A DNA stretch of 64,000 bases from Doryteuthis pealeii (GCA_023376005.1 CM042181.1:17724128-17788127); one strand, 5' to 3'; numbered from the stretch's first letter, positions 1 through 9,982 are shown. Program-made: numbers and translations. The notes: generated by a model from the letters alone, not told the origin.

Positions 1-520
1 TACAGAAATATTAAAGGCAATCATTTCATTGATATATATTCATTGATATATATATATTTATTTATATATATATTTATATATATATATATATGTATTGTGT
101 AATATAAAAGAATTTAAAAGATAAAAATTATCCCCCTCTTCTTGGCCTAATAACAACAGCAGCATCATTATCATTTTCATCATAAACAGAAATGATATAA
201 TCACTGACTACATGAATGCACTGACATATCTGAACTGCTTGTTTTCAAATATAAAAATCAACCCACATTTAATCTAGAATTCTCTATCTATCTATCTATC
301 TATCTATCTTTGAACAACTTATACTCTACAATAGAAATATATGTCTTGAATTATTCCATAACTAAATCTCTGACTAATATCCCTATCATTCCAGAAGAGA
401 AACCTATTTTTGCTTCTCTTTTTATGACCTAAAACAATCTGTTATTGTTGGGAGTACAAGTACAGAATTGATTTTACTAGCCAAAAACTATACCAATACA
501 TTTACATATTTAGTCTATTA
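1..520. other. AT-rich non-coding stretch with TA and CTAT microsatellites
   Basis: No gene or recognisable element is seen here. The stretch holds a TA-rich run near 30-92 and a (CTAT)n tract near 283-310. The rest is AT-rich sequence without long open frames. Confidence 0.7.
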
Positions 521-3480
521 CTTCTCATACTGTACGTTTATGGTATCATATACTGATTGTGTATAGTATTACTTAAAAAAGAAAATGTAAAATTAAAAAA
601 AAAAAATTTAAGTTTAGCTAGTCATAAAATATATAAATTATCCATTTTTATTATTTATTACCATAAATATATACACTATACGTGTATCACGTATCCCATA
701 CTGTACGTGTATGACTCAGACATGAAAATGTGAAAATTTAAAAAAGAAATTTAAAAAAAAAAAAGTTTAAGTCAAAAATGTATAAAATATATAAATTATC
801 CATTTTATTATTCATTACCATAAATATATACACTGTACGTGTATCACGTATCCCATACTGTACGTGTATGGCTACCTATACTAATTGTGTACAGTATGAC
901 TCAGACATGAAAATGTAAAAATTTAAAAAGAAATTTAAAAAAAAAAAGTTTAGTAAGTCAAAAATGTATAAAATATACAAATTATCCAATTTATTATTCT
1001 ATTATTCATTACCATAAATATATACACTATACGTGTATCCCGTATCCCATACTGTACGTGTATGGCTACCTATACTAATTGTGTACAGTATGACTCAGAC
1101 ATGAAAATGTAAAAATTTAAGAAAGAAATTTAAAAAAAGTTTAGTAAGTCAAAAATGTATAAAATATACAAATTATTTATTTTATCATTTAATACCGTGA
1201 ATATACACACTGTACATATGTGACATATCCCATACTGTACGTGTATGATATCATATACTGATTGTCTATACACAATATACACTATTACTTAAATAAGAAA
1301 ATGCAAGAATTAAAAAAAGAAAATTTAATAAGTCAAAAATCTATAGAATATGCAAATGATCTATTTTGTCATTTATTAACATAAATATAAACACTGTACG
1401 TGTATGACACTCCATACTGTACGTGCATGGTATCATATACGGATTGTGTACTGTATGACTTGGACAAGAATATGTAAAAATTAAAAAAGACATCTTTTTA
1501 AAAAGTTTAGCTGGTCAAAAATGTTTAAAATATACAAATTATCTGTTTTATCATATATTACCATAAATATAAACATTGTACATGTATGACATTCATACTG
1601 TACGTGTATGGCATCATATACTGATTGTGTACAGTGTATGACTCGGACAAGAAAATATGAAAATTAAAAAAAAATTTTTTTTTAAATGTTAGTCAAAAAT
1701 GTATAAAATATACAAATTATCTATTTTATTATTACCATGAATATAGACATTGTACGTGTATGACATATCCTATACTGTATGTGTAAGGTATCATATACTG
1801 ATTGATATTACTTAAACATGAAAATGTAAAAAAAAAAAAAAAAATTTTTTATATGTTTAGTTAGTCAAAAAATGTATAAAATATACAAAATATCTATTTT
1901 ATCATTTAATAAATATACATACTGTACATATGTGACATATCCCATGCTGTACATGTATGATATCATATACTGATTGTCTATACACACTATGTGTATGACA
2001 TTCCATACTTTACGTGTATGGCATCATATACTGATTGTCTATACACAATATACACTATTACTTAAACAAGAAAATGTAAGAATTAAAAAAAAATAGTTAA
2101 TAAGTCACAAATGTATAGAATATGTAAATGATCTATTTTATTATTTATTACCATAAATATAAACACTGTACGTGTATGACATTCCATACTGTACGTGTAT
2201 TGTATCATATACTGATTGTGTACAGTATTACTCAGACAAGAAAATGTAAAAATTAAAAAAAATTTTTTTTAAAGTTTAGTCAAAAATGTATGAAATATAC
2301 AAATGATATATTTTATTATTTATTACCATAAATATACACACTGTACATGTATGACATTCCATACTGTACATGTATGGCATCATATACTGATTGTGTATAC
2401 TATTAAGAAAATGTAAAAGTTACAAAAAGGATTTTTTTAAAGTTTAGTTAGTCAAAAATGTATAAAATATAAAAATTACCTATTTTATTTATTACCATAA
2501 ATATACATAGTGTACATATGTGACATATACTGATTGAGTATACACAGTATACACTATTACTTATGTTATCATGTACGGATTGTTTACTGTATGACTTGGA
2601 CAAGAATATGTAAAAATTAAAGACATCTTTTTTAAGTTTAGCTAGTCAAAAATGTTTAAAATATACAAATTATATATTTTATTATTTATTACCATAAATA
2701 TACACACTGTATACGTATGACATTCCATACTGTTTGTGTATGGTATCATATACTGAATGTGTACAGTATTACTCGGACAAAAAAATGTAAAAATTAAGAA
2801 ATACATTTTTGAAAAGTTTAGTTGGTCAAAAATGTATAAAATATACAAATTATTTATTTTATCCTTTAATACTGTAAATATACACACTGTACATGTGTGA
2901 CATATCCCATACTGTACGTGTATGATATCATATACAGCATGTGTATAAAATATACAAATTATCTATTTTATTATCTATTACCCTAAATATACACACTGTA
3001 CGTGTATGACATTCCATACTGTATGTGTATGGCATCATATACTGATTGTGTACAGTGTATGACTCGGACAAGAAAATATAAAAATTATAGAAGAAATTTA
3101 AAAAAAAAAAGTTAAGTCAAAAATTTAGAGAATATGCAAATTATCTATTTCATCATTTGATATTGTAAATATACACACTGTACATGTGTGACATATCCCA
3201 TACTGTACGTGTATGGTATCATATACTGATTGTGTGTACATAATATACACTATTACTTGAACAAGAAAATGTAAAAATTAAAAAAGAAATTTTTCAAAAC
3301 GTTTAGTCAAAAATGTATAAAATATACAAATTATCTATTTCATTATTTATTACCCTATTATTATTTAGTATTATTTATATACACACTGTACATGTATGGC
3401 CATCCATACTGTACGTGTATGGCATCATGTAATGATTGTGTACAGTATGCCTTAAAAAAGAAATTTAAAAAAGAGTTTAG

Positions 3481-3520
<40 letters not shown>

Positions 3521-3530
3521 TGTTATTTAA
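520..3530. repeat. Diverged ~180-bp satellite array
   Basis: About 16 tandem units recur every ~170-190 bp. Each has a GTAC-centred dyad block (ACTGTACGTGTATGACAT, then CATACTGTACGTGTATGG), then ATACTGATTGTGTACAGTAT, an A-rich spacer, and a block like GTCAAAAATGTATAAAATAT. Units differ by many substitutions and variable poly-A length, so the array looks old. It ends in a (TA)n run at about 3,481-3,518. More units of the same family survive at about 3,885-3,990, 6,030-6,218 and 6,833-7,085, so the array once continued to about 7.1 kb and was split by later insertions. Confidence 0.85.
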
Positions 3531-3570
3531 ACAAGAAAATGTAAAGATTAAAATAAAAAATTTGGTTTTA

Positions 3571-3767
3571 TTAATGAATAAAAGATATAATGCACCAGTT
3601 ATTTTATTTAAAAACTTTTACATTTTTTCAGGTTAGTTAACTTTGAACCACGTATCTTTGAGGCGTAACACAAATTTTCAAGATACATGGTTCAAAGTTA
3701 ACTGACCTGAAAAAATGTAAAAGTTTTTAAATAAAATAACTAGTGCATTATATCTTTTATTCATTAA
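3571..3767. mobile_element. Foldback (long inverted repeat) element
   Basis: A near-perfect palindrome with arms of about 90 bp (3,571-3,661 and 3,678-3,767) around a loop of about 16 bp. The arms begin TTAATGAATAAAAGAT and contain AACTTTTACATTTTTTCAGG. No coding capacity is seen. It sits inside the interrupted satellite and is most simply a non-autonomous DNA element or foldback. The family is not recognised. Confidence 0.75.
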
Positions 3768-3884
3768 TTTATCAACACTGAAAATTTCATTAAATTCGGT
3801 TAATTCCCTGATTTTTGGTATTTTTATTTCTTTCGGCAGGGTGGCATATGATGGTGGAATTTAGGTCTGTTAAGTTCGATTTAA

Positions 3885-3990
3885 CCCCAAAATGCATAGA
3901 ATATGCAAATTATCTATTTTATCAATAATTACCATAAATATACTCACTGTACGTGTATGGACTTCCATTAAAAATAAAGGTTAGTTTTTA
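3885..3990. repeat. Isolated unit of the ~180-bp satellite
   Basis: The stretch contains ATAGAATATGCAAATTATC and ACTGTACGTGTATGG, matching units of the upstream array. It is separated from the array by the foldback element and about 100 bp of other sequence. Confidence 0.6.
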
Positions 3991-4128
3991 ATTTTGCAGT
4001 ACACTTAACCTTTGACCTGAGTGGGTTTAAATTTCATGTGTATGACATTGATAATTAAATAGATATTTTTTTTTAACATCTGCGACATACTGCACAAAAT
4101 TGCAGATGATACACGTAGATTAGAAAAT

Positions 4129-4380
4129 GGGACGCACATATTTGCTTTGAATGAGTCCCCGGGAAAATTTATGGGTCCCAACTAAAGCTGTCTAACTCCT
4201 ACCTTGTAACCTATCCTGTGTAATTCATTTCTAAGAAACTATTGGGATGTATTTACAGTTAGCTTGAAATGGTGAGGGAAGAAAAAAGAAAAACACTGGG
4301 GCGCATGGATATGATTTTACTGCGTCCTTTTAGATTTTTATGCATCAGGGATGTAGGACGTGTACCTATCAGCATCTCTG
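4129..4380 (+). mobile_element. MITE-like element, family M, copy 1
   Basis: Shares long blocks with copies at 5,432, 8,604, 8,922 (inverted) and 48,409: GGGACGCACATATTTGCTTT, GAATGAGTCCC, TTACAGTTAGCTTGAAATGG, CATGGATATGATTTTA, and an end CTATCAGCATCTCTG. Complete copies have short terminal inverted repeats (GATGCTGATAG ... TATCAGCATC), no coding capacity and a length near 250-340 bp. In this copy the left terminal repeat is lost. Confidence 0.7.
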
Positions 4381-4539
4381 GATACTGTACGTCCATGCAG
4401 AAAATTGCAGATAATACGTGTACATTATAAATTTTGTTAAAAAATCTAAAAAATCAAATAAAATGTTTACCTCATAAATACATAAAAATGATTAATCAAT
4501 TTATTTTTTTTAATTCCTGTCATAAATGTAGATACTGTA

Positions 4540-5145
4540 CGTCCATTGTATTCTCTCTCTCTCTTTCTGTCTCTCTCTCTCTTTCTATCTCTTTCTCTCT
4601 CTCTTCTGTCTCTTTCTTCTCTTTCTCTCTCTTTCTGTCTCTATCTCTTTCTTTCTCTCTTTCTGTCTCTATCTCTTCTTTCTCTCTTTCTGTCTCTATC
4701 TCTTTCTTTCTCTCTTTCTGTCTCTATCTCTTTCTTTCTCTCTCTGTCTCTCTCTTTCTTTCTCTCTTTCTGTCTCTATCTCTTTCTTTCTCTCTTTCTG
4801 TCTCTATCTCTTCTCTATCTCTTTCTTTCTCTCTTTCTGTCTCTACTCTTTCACTCTCTCTATCTCTTTCACTCTCTCTCTCTTTCTGTCTGTCTGTCTG
4901 TCTCTCTGTCTGTCTGTCTGTCTCTCTCCCTGTCTGTCTCTCTCCCTCTCTTTCTGTCTGTCTGTCTGTCTCTCTCTGTCTGTCTCTCTCTTTCTGTCTG
5001 TCTGTCTCTCTCTTTCTCTGTCTCTATCTCTCTCTTTCTCTGTCTCTCTGTCTCTATCTGTCTCTATCTCTCTCTATCTCTTTCTCTCTCTCTTTCTGTC
5101 TCTATTGCTCTCTTTATCTATCGCTCTATCTCTCTCATTCTATCT
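4540..5145. repeat. Polypyrimidine (CTCTTTCTGT)n simple-sequence tract
   Basis: About 600 bp of almost pure C and T on the plus strand, mixing CT, CTTT and CTGT motifs. Two overlapping plus-strand reading frames of 210 and 255 codons run through it, but their Ser/Leu/Phe/Val-only composition follows directly from the repeat. They are not genes. Confidence 0.95.
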
Positions 5146-5431
5146 TCGGACAGCATTGTCATAATTTTAAATTTATAAATATACTGCAGTTTATTGTTTA
5201 ACTAATTTTTTTTTCTGTTTTAAAAAGGGTCAAGAGTTGGGGGTGGGGGTGAGGCTACAGATATTTGCGGTCTTAACACTTTTACAGGGGGCCTTGTGCC
5301 CCTAACCCCCAAGAATGTCGAGGGCTGAATATACTTTTTGTATTTTTATCAAATAGGTTGGATAAATTCAACAAGAATGGCAGTGGAATTCTCAAAATTT
5401 ATAAAAATCCTGAAAATGCATGTAGAAAGGA

Positions 5432-5585
5432 AAAAAAAAAATGGGACCCACATATTTGCTTTGAATGAGTCCCCGGGAAAATTTATGGGTCCCAACTAAA
5501 GCCGTTTAACTCCTACCTTGTAACCTATCCTGTTAATTCATTTCTAAGTATTGGATGTATTTACAGTTAGCTTGAAATGGTGAGG
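5432..5585 (+). mobile_element. Family M MITE, 3'-truncated copy
   Basis: Matches the left half of the family (GGGACCCACATATTTGCTTT through GCTTGAAATGGTGAGGG), then runs into poly-A. The right half and right terminal repeat are missing. Confidence 0.65.
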
Positions 5586-5599
5586 GAAAAAAAAAAAAA

Positions 5600-6030
5600 A
5601 ATAGATGTTTAGTAAGTTGTTACATAATCTATGCGGTTGCATAAGATTATTATCAATCCCCTGTATTTCTAAAGGGATGGCCCTTTTCATATCACAGGCG
5701 GGACTTTCCATGGAATAGTACAGAAAGCCCGCGAAATACGTGAAGTCACATGGGACCTGGTTGGGTCCTCAGTTTCAGTTTGGACGTCGGGCAGAGAAGA
5801 TGTCCTGCCTTAACTGGAACTCACTGCATACGCGCGCTATGTTAGTCAGATGTTTAGTTACATGAAATGTTTAGTTAAGTAAATAAAAAGCTTATGAAAA
5901 TAACAGTTTTGTGGTTGGTGAATGTCTTGGTAACAAGACTGATATAGAAGAAGAAATGAGTAAAGTGCGACCGACCACCAAGATGATATTAAAGACGCTA
6001 GAAGAAGAATAGACAAAAGTAAAGAAGGGT
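5600..6030. other. Low-copy stretch with kappaB-like and ISRE-like motifs
   Basis: This segment does not resemble the other repeats in the window and has several CpGs. It contains a perfect kappaB-type decamer GGGACTTTCC at 5,700-5,709 and an interferon-response-like AGTTTCAGTTTGG at 5,771-5,783. No open frame or splice structure is convincing. It may be a regulatory relic, part of an unrecognised element, or chance. Confidence 0.3.
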
Positions 6031-6218
6031 ATGCAACATTATATCTATAAAATATATACTATATTTATTTTATCATTTATTGTGTACACTATTACTTAAA
6101 CAAGAAAATATAAAGGAAAAAAAACTAATTTTTAAAAAAAGTTTAGTAAGTCAAAAATGTGTAAAATAAAAATTATTCATATATTTTATCATCTATTACC
6201 ATAGATATACATACTGTA
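6030..6218. repeat. Remnant unit of the ~180-bp satellite, left of a LINE insertion
   Basis: Motifs TTGTGTACACTATTACTTAA and GTTTAGTAAGTCAAAAATGT match the upstream array. The unit stops at ACATACTGTAC and resumes on the other side of the LINE at about 6,833. Confidence 0.65.
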
Positions 6219-6832
6219 CCACACCCAACGGTAAGCCCCTTAAGCCAGTAGAACAATTCACATACCTAGGTAGTAATATCTCATCCACAGAAAGCGATGT
6301 AAATACACGAATAGGAAAAGCGTGGTCGGCCACAAACAAATTATCAATCATATGGAAATCCGATCTCACTGACAAGTTAAAGCGACAATTCTTCCTGGCT
6401 GTGGTTATATCAGTACTGCTGTATGGCTGCACCACATGGACCCTAACGAGGCACCTTGAGAATAAGCTAGATGGGAGCTGCACAAGAATGCTGCCTGCAG
6501 TCTTGAACAAATTGTGGAAGCAGCACCCCACAAGGAAACAGCTATATGGCCACCTGCCCCCCCATCTCACAAACCATTCGAGTGAGATGCACAAGGCATG
6601 CCGGGCACTGCTGGAGAAGCAAGGACGAGCTCATAAGCGACGTTCTCCTGTGGAAGCCAACACACGGACATGCTAGTGTGGGCTGCCCATCAAGGACCTA
6701 CATTGACCAACTATGCAAAGATGCTGGATGCTGCGCAGAGGACCTCCCTGAGAAAATGAATGATAGGAAAGGTTGGCGAGAGATTGTCATGGATATCCGT
6801 GCTAATTTCGCGACATGATGATGATGATGATG
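6219..6832 (+). pseudogene. 5'-truncated RTE-like LINE, C-terminal endonuclease/reverse-transcriptase fragment
   Basis: Plus-strand translation gives the conserved C-terminal part of a non-LTR retrotransposon polyprotein: FTYLGSNISS, RIGKAWSATNKLS, then LLYGCTTWTLTRHLENKLDG, KQHPTRKQLYGHLPP, TRHAGHCWRSKDELISDVLL, and REIVMDIRA before a stop at 6,816-6,818. The reading frame shifts once at a run of seven C around 6,556-6,562: upstream residues lie in one frame and everything after GHLPP in another. The stop codon merges into an (ATG)n tail, typical of RTE-type elements with almost no 3' UTR. The endonuclease and RT catalytic parts are absent. The element sits inside a satellite unit. Clade assignment rests on the tail and memory of the family, so it is tentative. 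Confidence 0.85.
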
Positions 6833-7085
6833 ACATATATTACATCCCATTCTGTACATGTATGGCATTGTATACTGATTGTGTACACTATTACTTAAAC
6901 AAGAAAATATAAAGGAAAAAAAACTTTTTAAAAAGTTCAGTAAGTCAAAATTGTATAACGTCATAAATTTTGTGTACAATATTGCTCAGACAAAAAAATG
7001 TTAAGAAATTTACAAAAAAAAGAAACAATTCTTTAAAAAGTTTAGCAAATCAAAATATATAAGATATACAGATTATTTCTCAATT
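6833..7085. repeat. Satellite remnants right of the LINE insertion
   Basis: ATTCTGTACATGTATGGCAT and ACTGATTGTGTACACTATTA continue the ~180-bp satellite family after the LINE tail, followed by a partial second unit. Confidence 0.6.
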
Positions 7086-7139
7086 TTATAATTTAATACC
7101 ATCAATAATCTTCATACAATGACTGCTATTTACACAGTA

Positions 7140-7440
7140 GCATTGCAACCAACAAAACCTTCATCAGATGATGACTCTGGATTCAGGCATGGTTTTTGGG
7201 GTCGAAGCATCATTACCACTAACCCAGAGCGCCCAACAGAATCTCACGATCCCACCAGACTTTGTCGGTTTGATGTCACAATGTAGGATTGCCATATCCA
7301 CGCTCTAGGAGTCAAATAGAAAAATATGAATTTATAAAAATGTGTCTAGAAAAAATTGAGTACCCATTAAGAATGAATACAACAAAAATGTCTTTGGCAT
7401 AAATTAACCCAATGGGTTGACATGCCATAAAATCCAACCA
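7140..7440 (+). repeat. E-family fragment ending in the 3' stem-loop module
   Basis: The last part (GTCAAATAGAAAAATATG, a short A-rich spacer, then TTTGGCATAAATTAACCCAA and GACATGCCATAAAATCC with a CCAA tail) matches the 3' end of the E-family repeats at 13.7, 14.6, 42.8 and 44.6 kb. The 5' part is not shared with the other copies by eye. Confidence 0.5.
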
Positions 7441-7745
7441 ACCAACATCCAGTTCTAGAAATTCTGGGGAATATGGAGTACCCCTTCATCAGCATTACTC
7501 CCAGATCCACTTTGATGGTCTTAATGTCCTGGGGTATGATGTTAAACTCTATCTGATGGTGAAGTTCCAATTCTAGAGCTCTGGGGAATGTGGAGTACCC
7601 CTTCATCACCATTACTCCAGATCCACTTTGAGGGTCTTAATGTCCTGGGTATGATGTTAAACTCTATCTGATGGTGAAGTTCCAATTCTAGAGCTCTGGG
7701 GAATATGGAGTACCCCTTCATCACCATTACTCCCATGTTTACTCT
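7440..7745. repeat. Three tandem ~121-bp units of the E-family 3' region
   Basis: The block CTGGGGAATATGGAGTACCC, CTTCATCACCATTACTCC, TCTTAATGTCCTGGGTATGA, CTCTATCTGATGGTGAAG recurs three times with a period near 121 bp. It is normally single-copy in E-family repeats, so this is a local tandem expansion. Confidence 0.75.
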
Positions 7746-8033
7746 AACCCAGAGTGCTAGTACATATAGATGCCCAGATAACACCTATGTTAACATACAT
7801 ACACACTATTCTTAATACAAATAATTTGCATACCATTATATGGTATCAAGTATTCCTATCTAATACAAATAATTTTATGCTTGTGTACAGACTGGAACAA
7901 AATTTTTTGCATCAGTAACAATTTTGTGACATTAAAATTTAAATATAATGGGAAGGACTTGTAACCTTGGTTTAAAAATTAATTCAATAAATTAATAGAT
8001 TTGTGATTTGTAGATAGAGGAATTATATATTAA
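7745..8033. other. AT-rich stretch, nothing recognised
   Basis: There is no open frame of note and no repeat shared with other parts of the window that I can see. Confidence 0.6.
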
Positions 8034-8244
8034 TTGAATTAAATTACCATGACAAAAAAATTTGGCAAACACTGAGTGCGACATGCGGAACACTGGACAG
8101 CTGTTTTGACCTTATTAGGTCTCCTTGGTGGAGATCATGGTATACCCTGCTGAGAAGACCTAATAAGGTTGAAACAGCTGTCCAGTGTTCTGCTTGTCGC
8201 ACAAGTGTTCACTGAATTTTTTGGTCATGGTAATTTAATTAAAT
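8034..8244. mobile_element. Foldback element with ~90-bp arms
   Basis: Inverted arms at about 8,034-8,122 and 8,155-8,244 flank a loop of about 32 bp. The arms carry ACACTGGACAGCTGTTTTGA and GACCTTATTAGGTCT, with AATTAAATTACCATGAC at the outer ends. No coding capacity is seen. It is probably a non-autonomous DNA element of unknown family. Confidence 0.75.
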
Positions 8245-8283
8245 TTGTGATTGTAAATCAATGGTCCGTTTGAATATAAGGTC

Positions 8284-8284
<1 letters not shown>

Positions 8285-8310
<26 letters not shown>
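8285..8310. repeat. (TG)n microsatellite
   Basis: Thirteen or so GT dinucleotides, followed by TATGTATGTTACATGG. Confidence 0.85.
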
Positions 8311-8316
<6 letters not shown>

Positions 8317-8475
8317 TACATGGGTATTTCTGTGACGTAGTCACAAACAAACAAAATGACCCCTACCACCACTACTACCTTTAAAGATTGATCATATCAG
8401 ACCTTTCAAAAAGGTTTTAATTCTGTTTGATGAATGCATGATAGCATGAAACCCTGGGTCACAGAAATGCCCATG

Positions 8476-8478
<3 letters not shown>

Positions 8479-8512
<34 letters not shown>

Positions 8513-8551
8513 TGAACTAGTAATAAACATATATTGCTCTCTCTCTCTCTC

Positions 8552-8597
<46 letters not shown>

Positions 8598-8603
8598 TAT
8601 AAT
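8479..8603. repeat. (TA)n-(CT)n-(TA)n microsatellite cluster
   Basis: Two long AT dinucleotide runs (about 8,479-8,510 and 8,556-8,600) are separated by a CT run near 8,537-8,553. They abut the left end of a family M MITE. Confidence 0.9.
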
Positions 8604-8859
8604 GATGCAGATAGCTTTTTGATTTAGTGCATCCTGGGACGCACATACTTGCTTTGAATAAGTTCCCTATGGGTCCCAACTAAAGCTGTCTACCTTATAA
8701 CATATCCTATATAATTTGTTTCTAAGAAACTATTGAAATGTATTTACAGTTAGCTTGAAATGGTGGGGGAAGAAAAAAGAAAAACATTGGGATGCATGGA
8801 TATGATTTTAAATTAGATTTTTGTGTGTCAGGGACACAAGACGCATACCCCTCAGCATC

Positions 8860-8860
<1 letters not shown>
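8604..8860 (+). mobile_element. Family M MITE, forward copy
   Basis: Begins GATGCAGATAGCTTTTTG and ends CCCCTCAGCATC, giving short terminal inverted repeats. The interior contains GGGACGCACATACTTGCTTT and TTACAGTTAGCTTGAAATGG. It lies between a (TA)n tract on the left and (TG)n(TA)n on the right. Confidence 0.75.

Positions 8861-8921
<61 letters not shown>
8861..8921. repeat. (TG)n(TA)n microsatellite
   Basis: A GT run followed by a long AT run, lying exactly between two oppositely oriented family M elements. Confidence 0.9.
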
Positions 8922-8926
<5 letters not shown>

Positions 8927-9240
8927 GCTTATAGGTACACGTCCTGCATTCCTGACGCATAAAAATCTAAAAGGACACATTAAAATCATATTCATGTATC
9001 CCAGTCTTTTTCTTTTTTCCTCCCCCACCATTTCAAGCTGTAAATACACTTCAATAGTTTCTTAGAAACGAATTACACTACATGGGCTACAAGGTAGGGG
9101 TTAGATGGCTTTAGTTGTTCATAAATAAAAACTATAATTCATTAAGAAACTTTAGTTGGGACCCATCAAATTTCCTGGGGACTCATTTAAATCAAATACA
9201 TGTGTGCTAGAATGCACTAAATCAAAAAGGTATCAGCATC
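8922..9240 (-). mobile_element. Family M MITE, inverted copy
   Basis: Reverse-complement order of the same blocks: ACACGTCCTGCATTCCTGAC, then the CCATTTCAAGCTGTAAATAC block, and an end AAGGTATCAGCATC. With the forward copy at 8,604 it makes a tail-to-tail pair around a microsatellite. An extra block (CATAAATAAAAACTATAATT) near 9,120 is also present, slightly changed, in the 48.4-kb copy. Confidence 0.75.
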
Positions 9241-9393
9241 ATTATATATGTGTGTATATATATATATAATATATATATATATATAATATATATGGTAATT
9301 TTTCCGAGATGAAATAAAGGAAAATAAAGTGCTCAATTACAAATGTAAGAGCTGTATTTATTAAATATAACTGTTTATACAAAGCTTTTTGTG

Positions 9394-9437
9394 AGCATCT
9401 ACCTAAGGTTTCAGGCTTTTGCCTTCTTCAGGATGCT
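9394..9437 (-). ncRNA. Predicted hammerhead ribozyme (type I, minimal), complete
   Basis: Read on the minus strand from 9,437 to 9,394: stem I strand AGCATC; core CTGAAGA (the CUGANGA consensus with N7=A); stem II AGGC-AAAA-GCCT, perfectly paired; GAAA; stem III ACC-TTA-GGT; cleavage nucleotide A (a GUA site); closing stem I strand GATGCT, fully complementary to AGCATC. All conserved hammerhead core positions are present and all three stems close in 44 nt. The 3-bp stem III is typical of the minimal hammerheads described in Penelope-like elements. One oddity is an A-U rather than G-C pair at 10.1/11.1. Activity is inferred, not shown. Confidence 0.65.
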
Positions 9438-9487
9438 TATTTCATGCCTCTGGTGTGTTTGTATAAACACATTAGAGGTATGAAATA

Positions 9488-9531
9488 AGCATCCTGAAGA
9501 AGGCAAAAGCAAGAAACCTTAGGTAGATGCT
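9488..9531 (+). ncRNA. Predicted hammerhead ribozyme, stem II partly decayed
   Basis: The mirror copy on the plus strand has AGCATC, CTGAAGA, AGGC-AAAA-GCAA, GAAA, stem III ACC-TTA-GGT, A, GATGCT. Stems I and III and the catalytic core are intact, but two of the four stem II pairs are lost compared with the minus-strand copy, so it is probably weak or inactive. Confidence 0.55.
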
Positions 9532-9568
9532 CCCTAAAACCTCTGTATAAACACTTATATATATTAAA

Positions 9569-9846
9569 TATAAGTAAAGAAATAACAAAAGACTTAGAGA
9601 TTTTGCATTATGGCCTATTTCGGGGAGCTTAGGCAAAGTGTCTAATTCTCCCAGCTCATTAGATGCGAATGATGAATTCTTTAGTTCTTTTAAGAAAAAA
9701 AAAAAATCTGTTTTCAAATGCCTTAAAAGTAATAAAGAATTCATCATTCGCATCTAATGAGCTGGGAGAGTTAGACACTTTGTCTAAGCTCCCTGAAATT
9801 GACGTAATGCAAAATCTCTAAGTCTTTTGTTATTTCTTTACTTATA
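9569..9846. mobile_element. Foldback element with ~125-bp arms
   Basis: Outer ends TATAAGTAAAGAAATAAC and its complement. The arms contain GACTTAGAGATTTTGCATTA and CAGCTCATTAGATGCGAATG, and the centre is an A-rich loop near 9,694-9,720. It directly follows the hammerhead-bearing palindrome. No coding capacity. Family unknown. Confidence 0.75.
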
Positions 9847-9957
9847 TATTTGCTCTGTGACTCTAACAATAAGAGCACACATTGAACCCTCAAACTGCGA
9901 CATGTTGTTTAAAAAAACTCCTGTCGTAAGGAAGATTTCTTCTCTGGACTTTTGGAT

Positions 9958-9982
9958 TGTGTGTGTGTGTGTGTGTGTGTGT
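9958..9982. repeat. (TG)n microsatellite
   Basis: A short GT run within otherwise unremarkable AT-rich sequence (9,846-10,160). Confidence 0.85.

Larger units (their letters stand above)
9292..9560. mobile_element. Palindromic repeat whose arms carry hammerhead-type motifs
   Basis: Arms at about 9,394-9,451 and 9,475-9,531 are inverted repeats around a short loop. On each arm, read outward, a hammerhead core is followed by a tail: on the minus strand toward 9,292, TGTATAAACAG, then AATACAGCTCTTACATTTG, TAATTGAGCAC and TTTATTTCATCTCGG. The same tail follows the motif at 45,443 on the plus strand, and a partial tail occurs at 46,290-46,350. This suggests a short non-autonomous retroelement (Penelope-like or retrozyme-like) present here as a head-to-head dimer. 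No protein is encoded. Confidence 0.65.

Noticed and set aside
4434..5201. Long plus-strand open frames (255 and 210 codons)
   Set aside because: They run through a CT-rich simple repeat; composition is only what the repeat encodes.
6196..6594. 132-codon minus-strand frame over the first LINE copy
   Set aside because: It is antisense to the LINE protein fragment, which has recognisable conserved residues on the plus strand.
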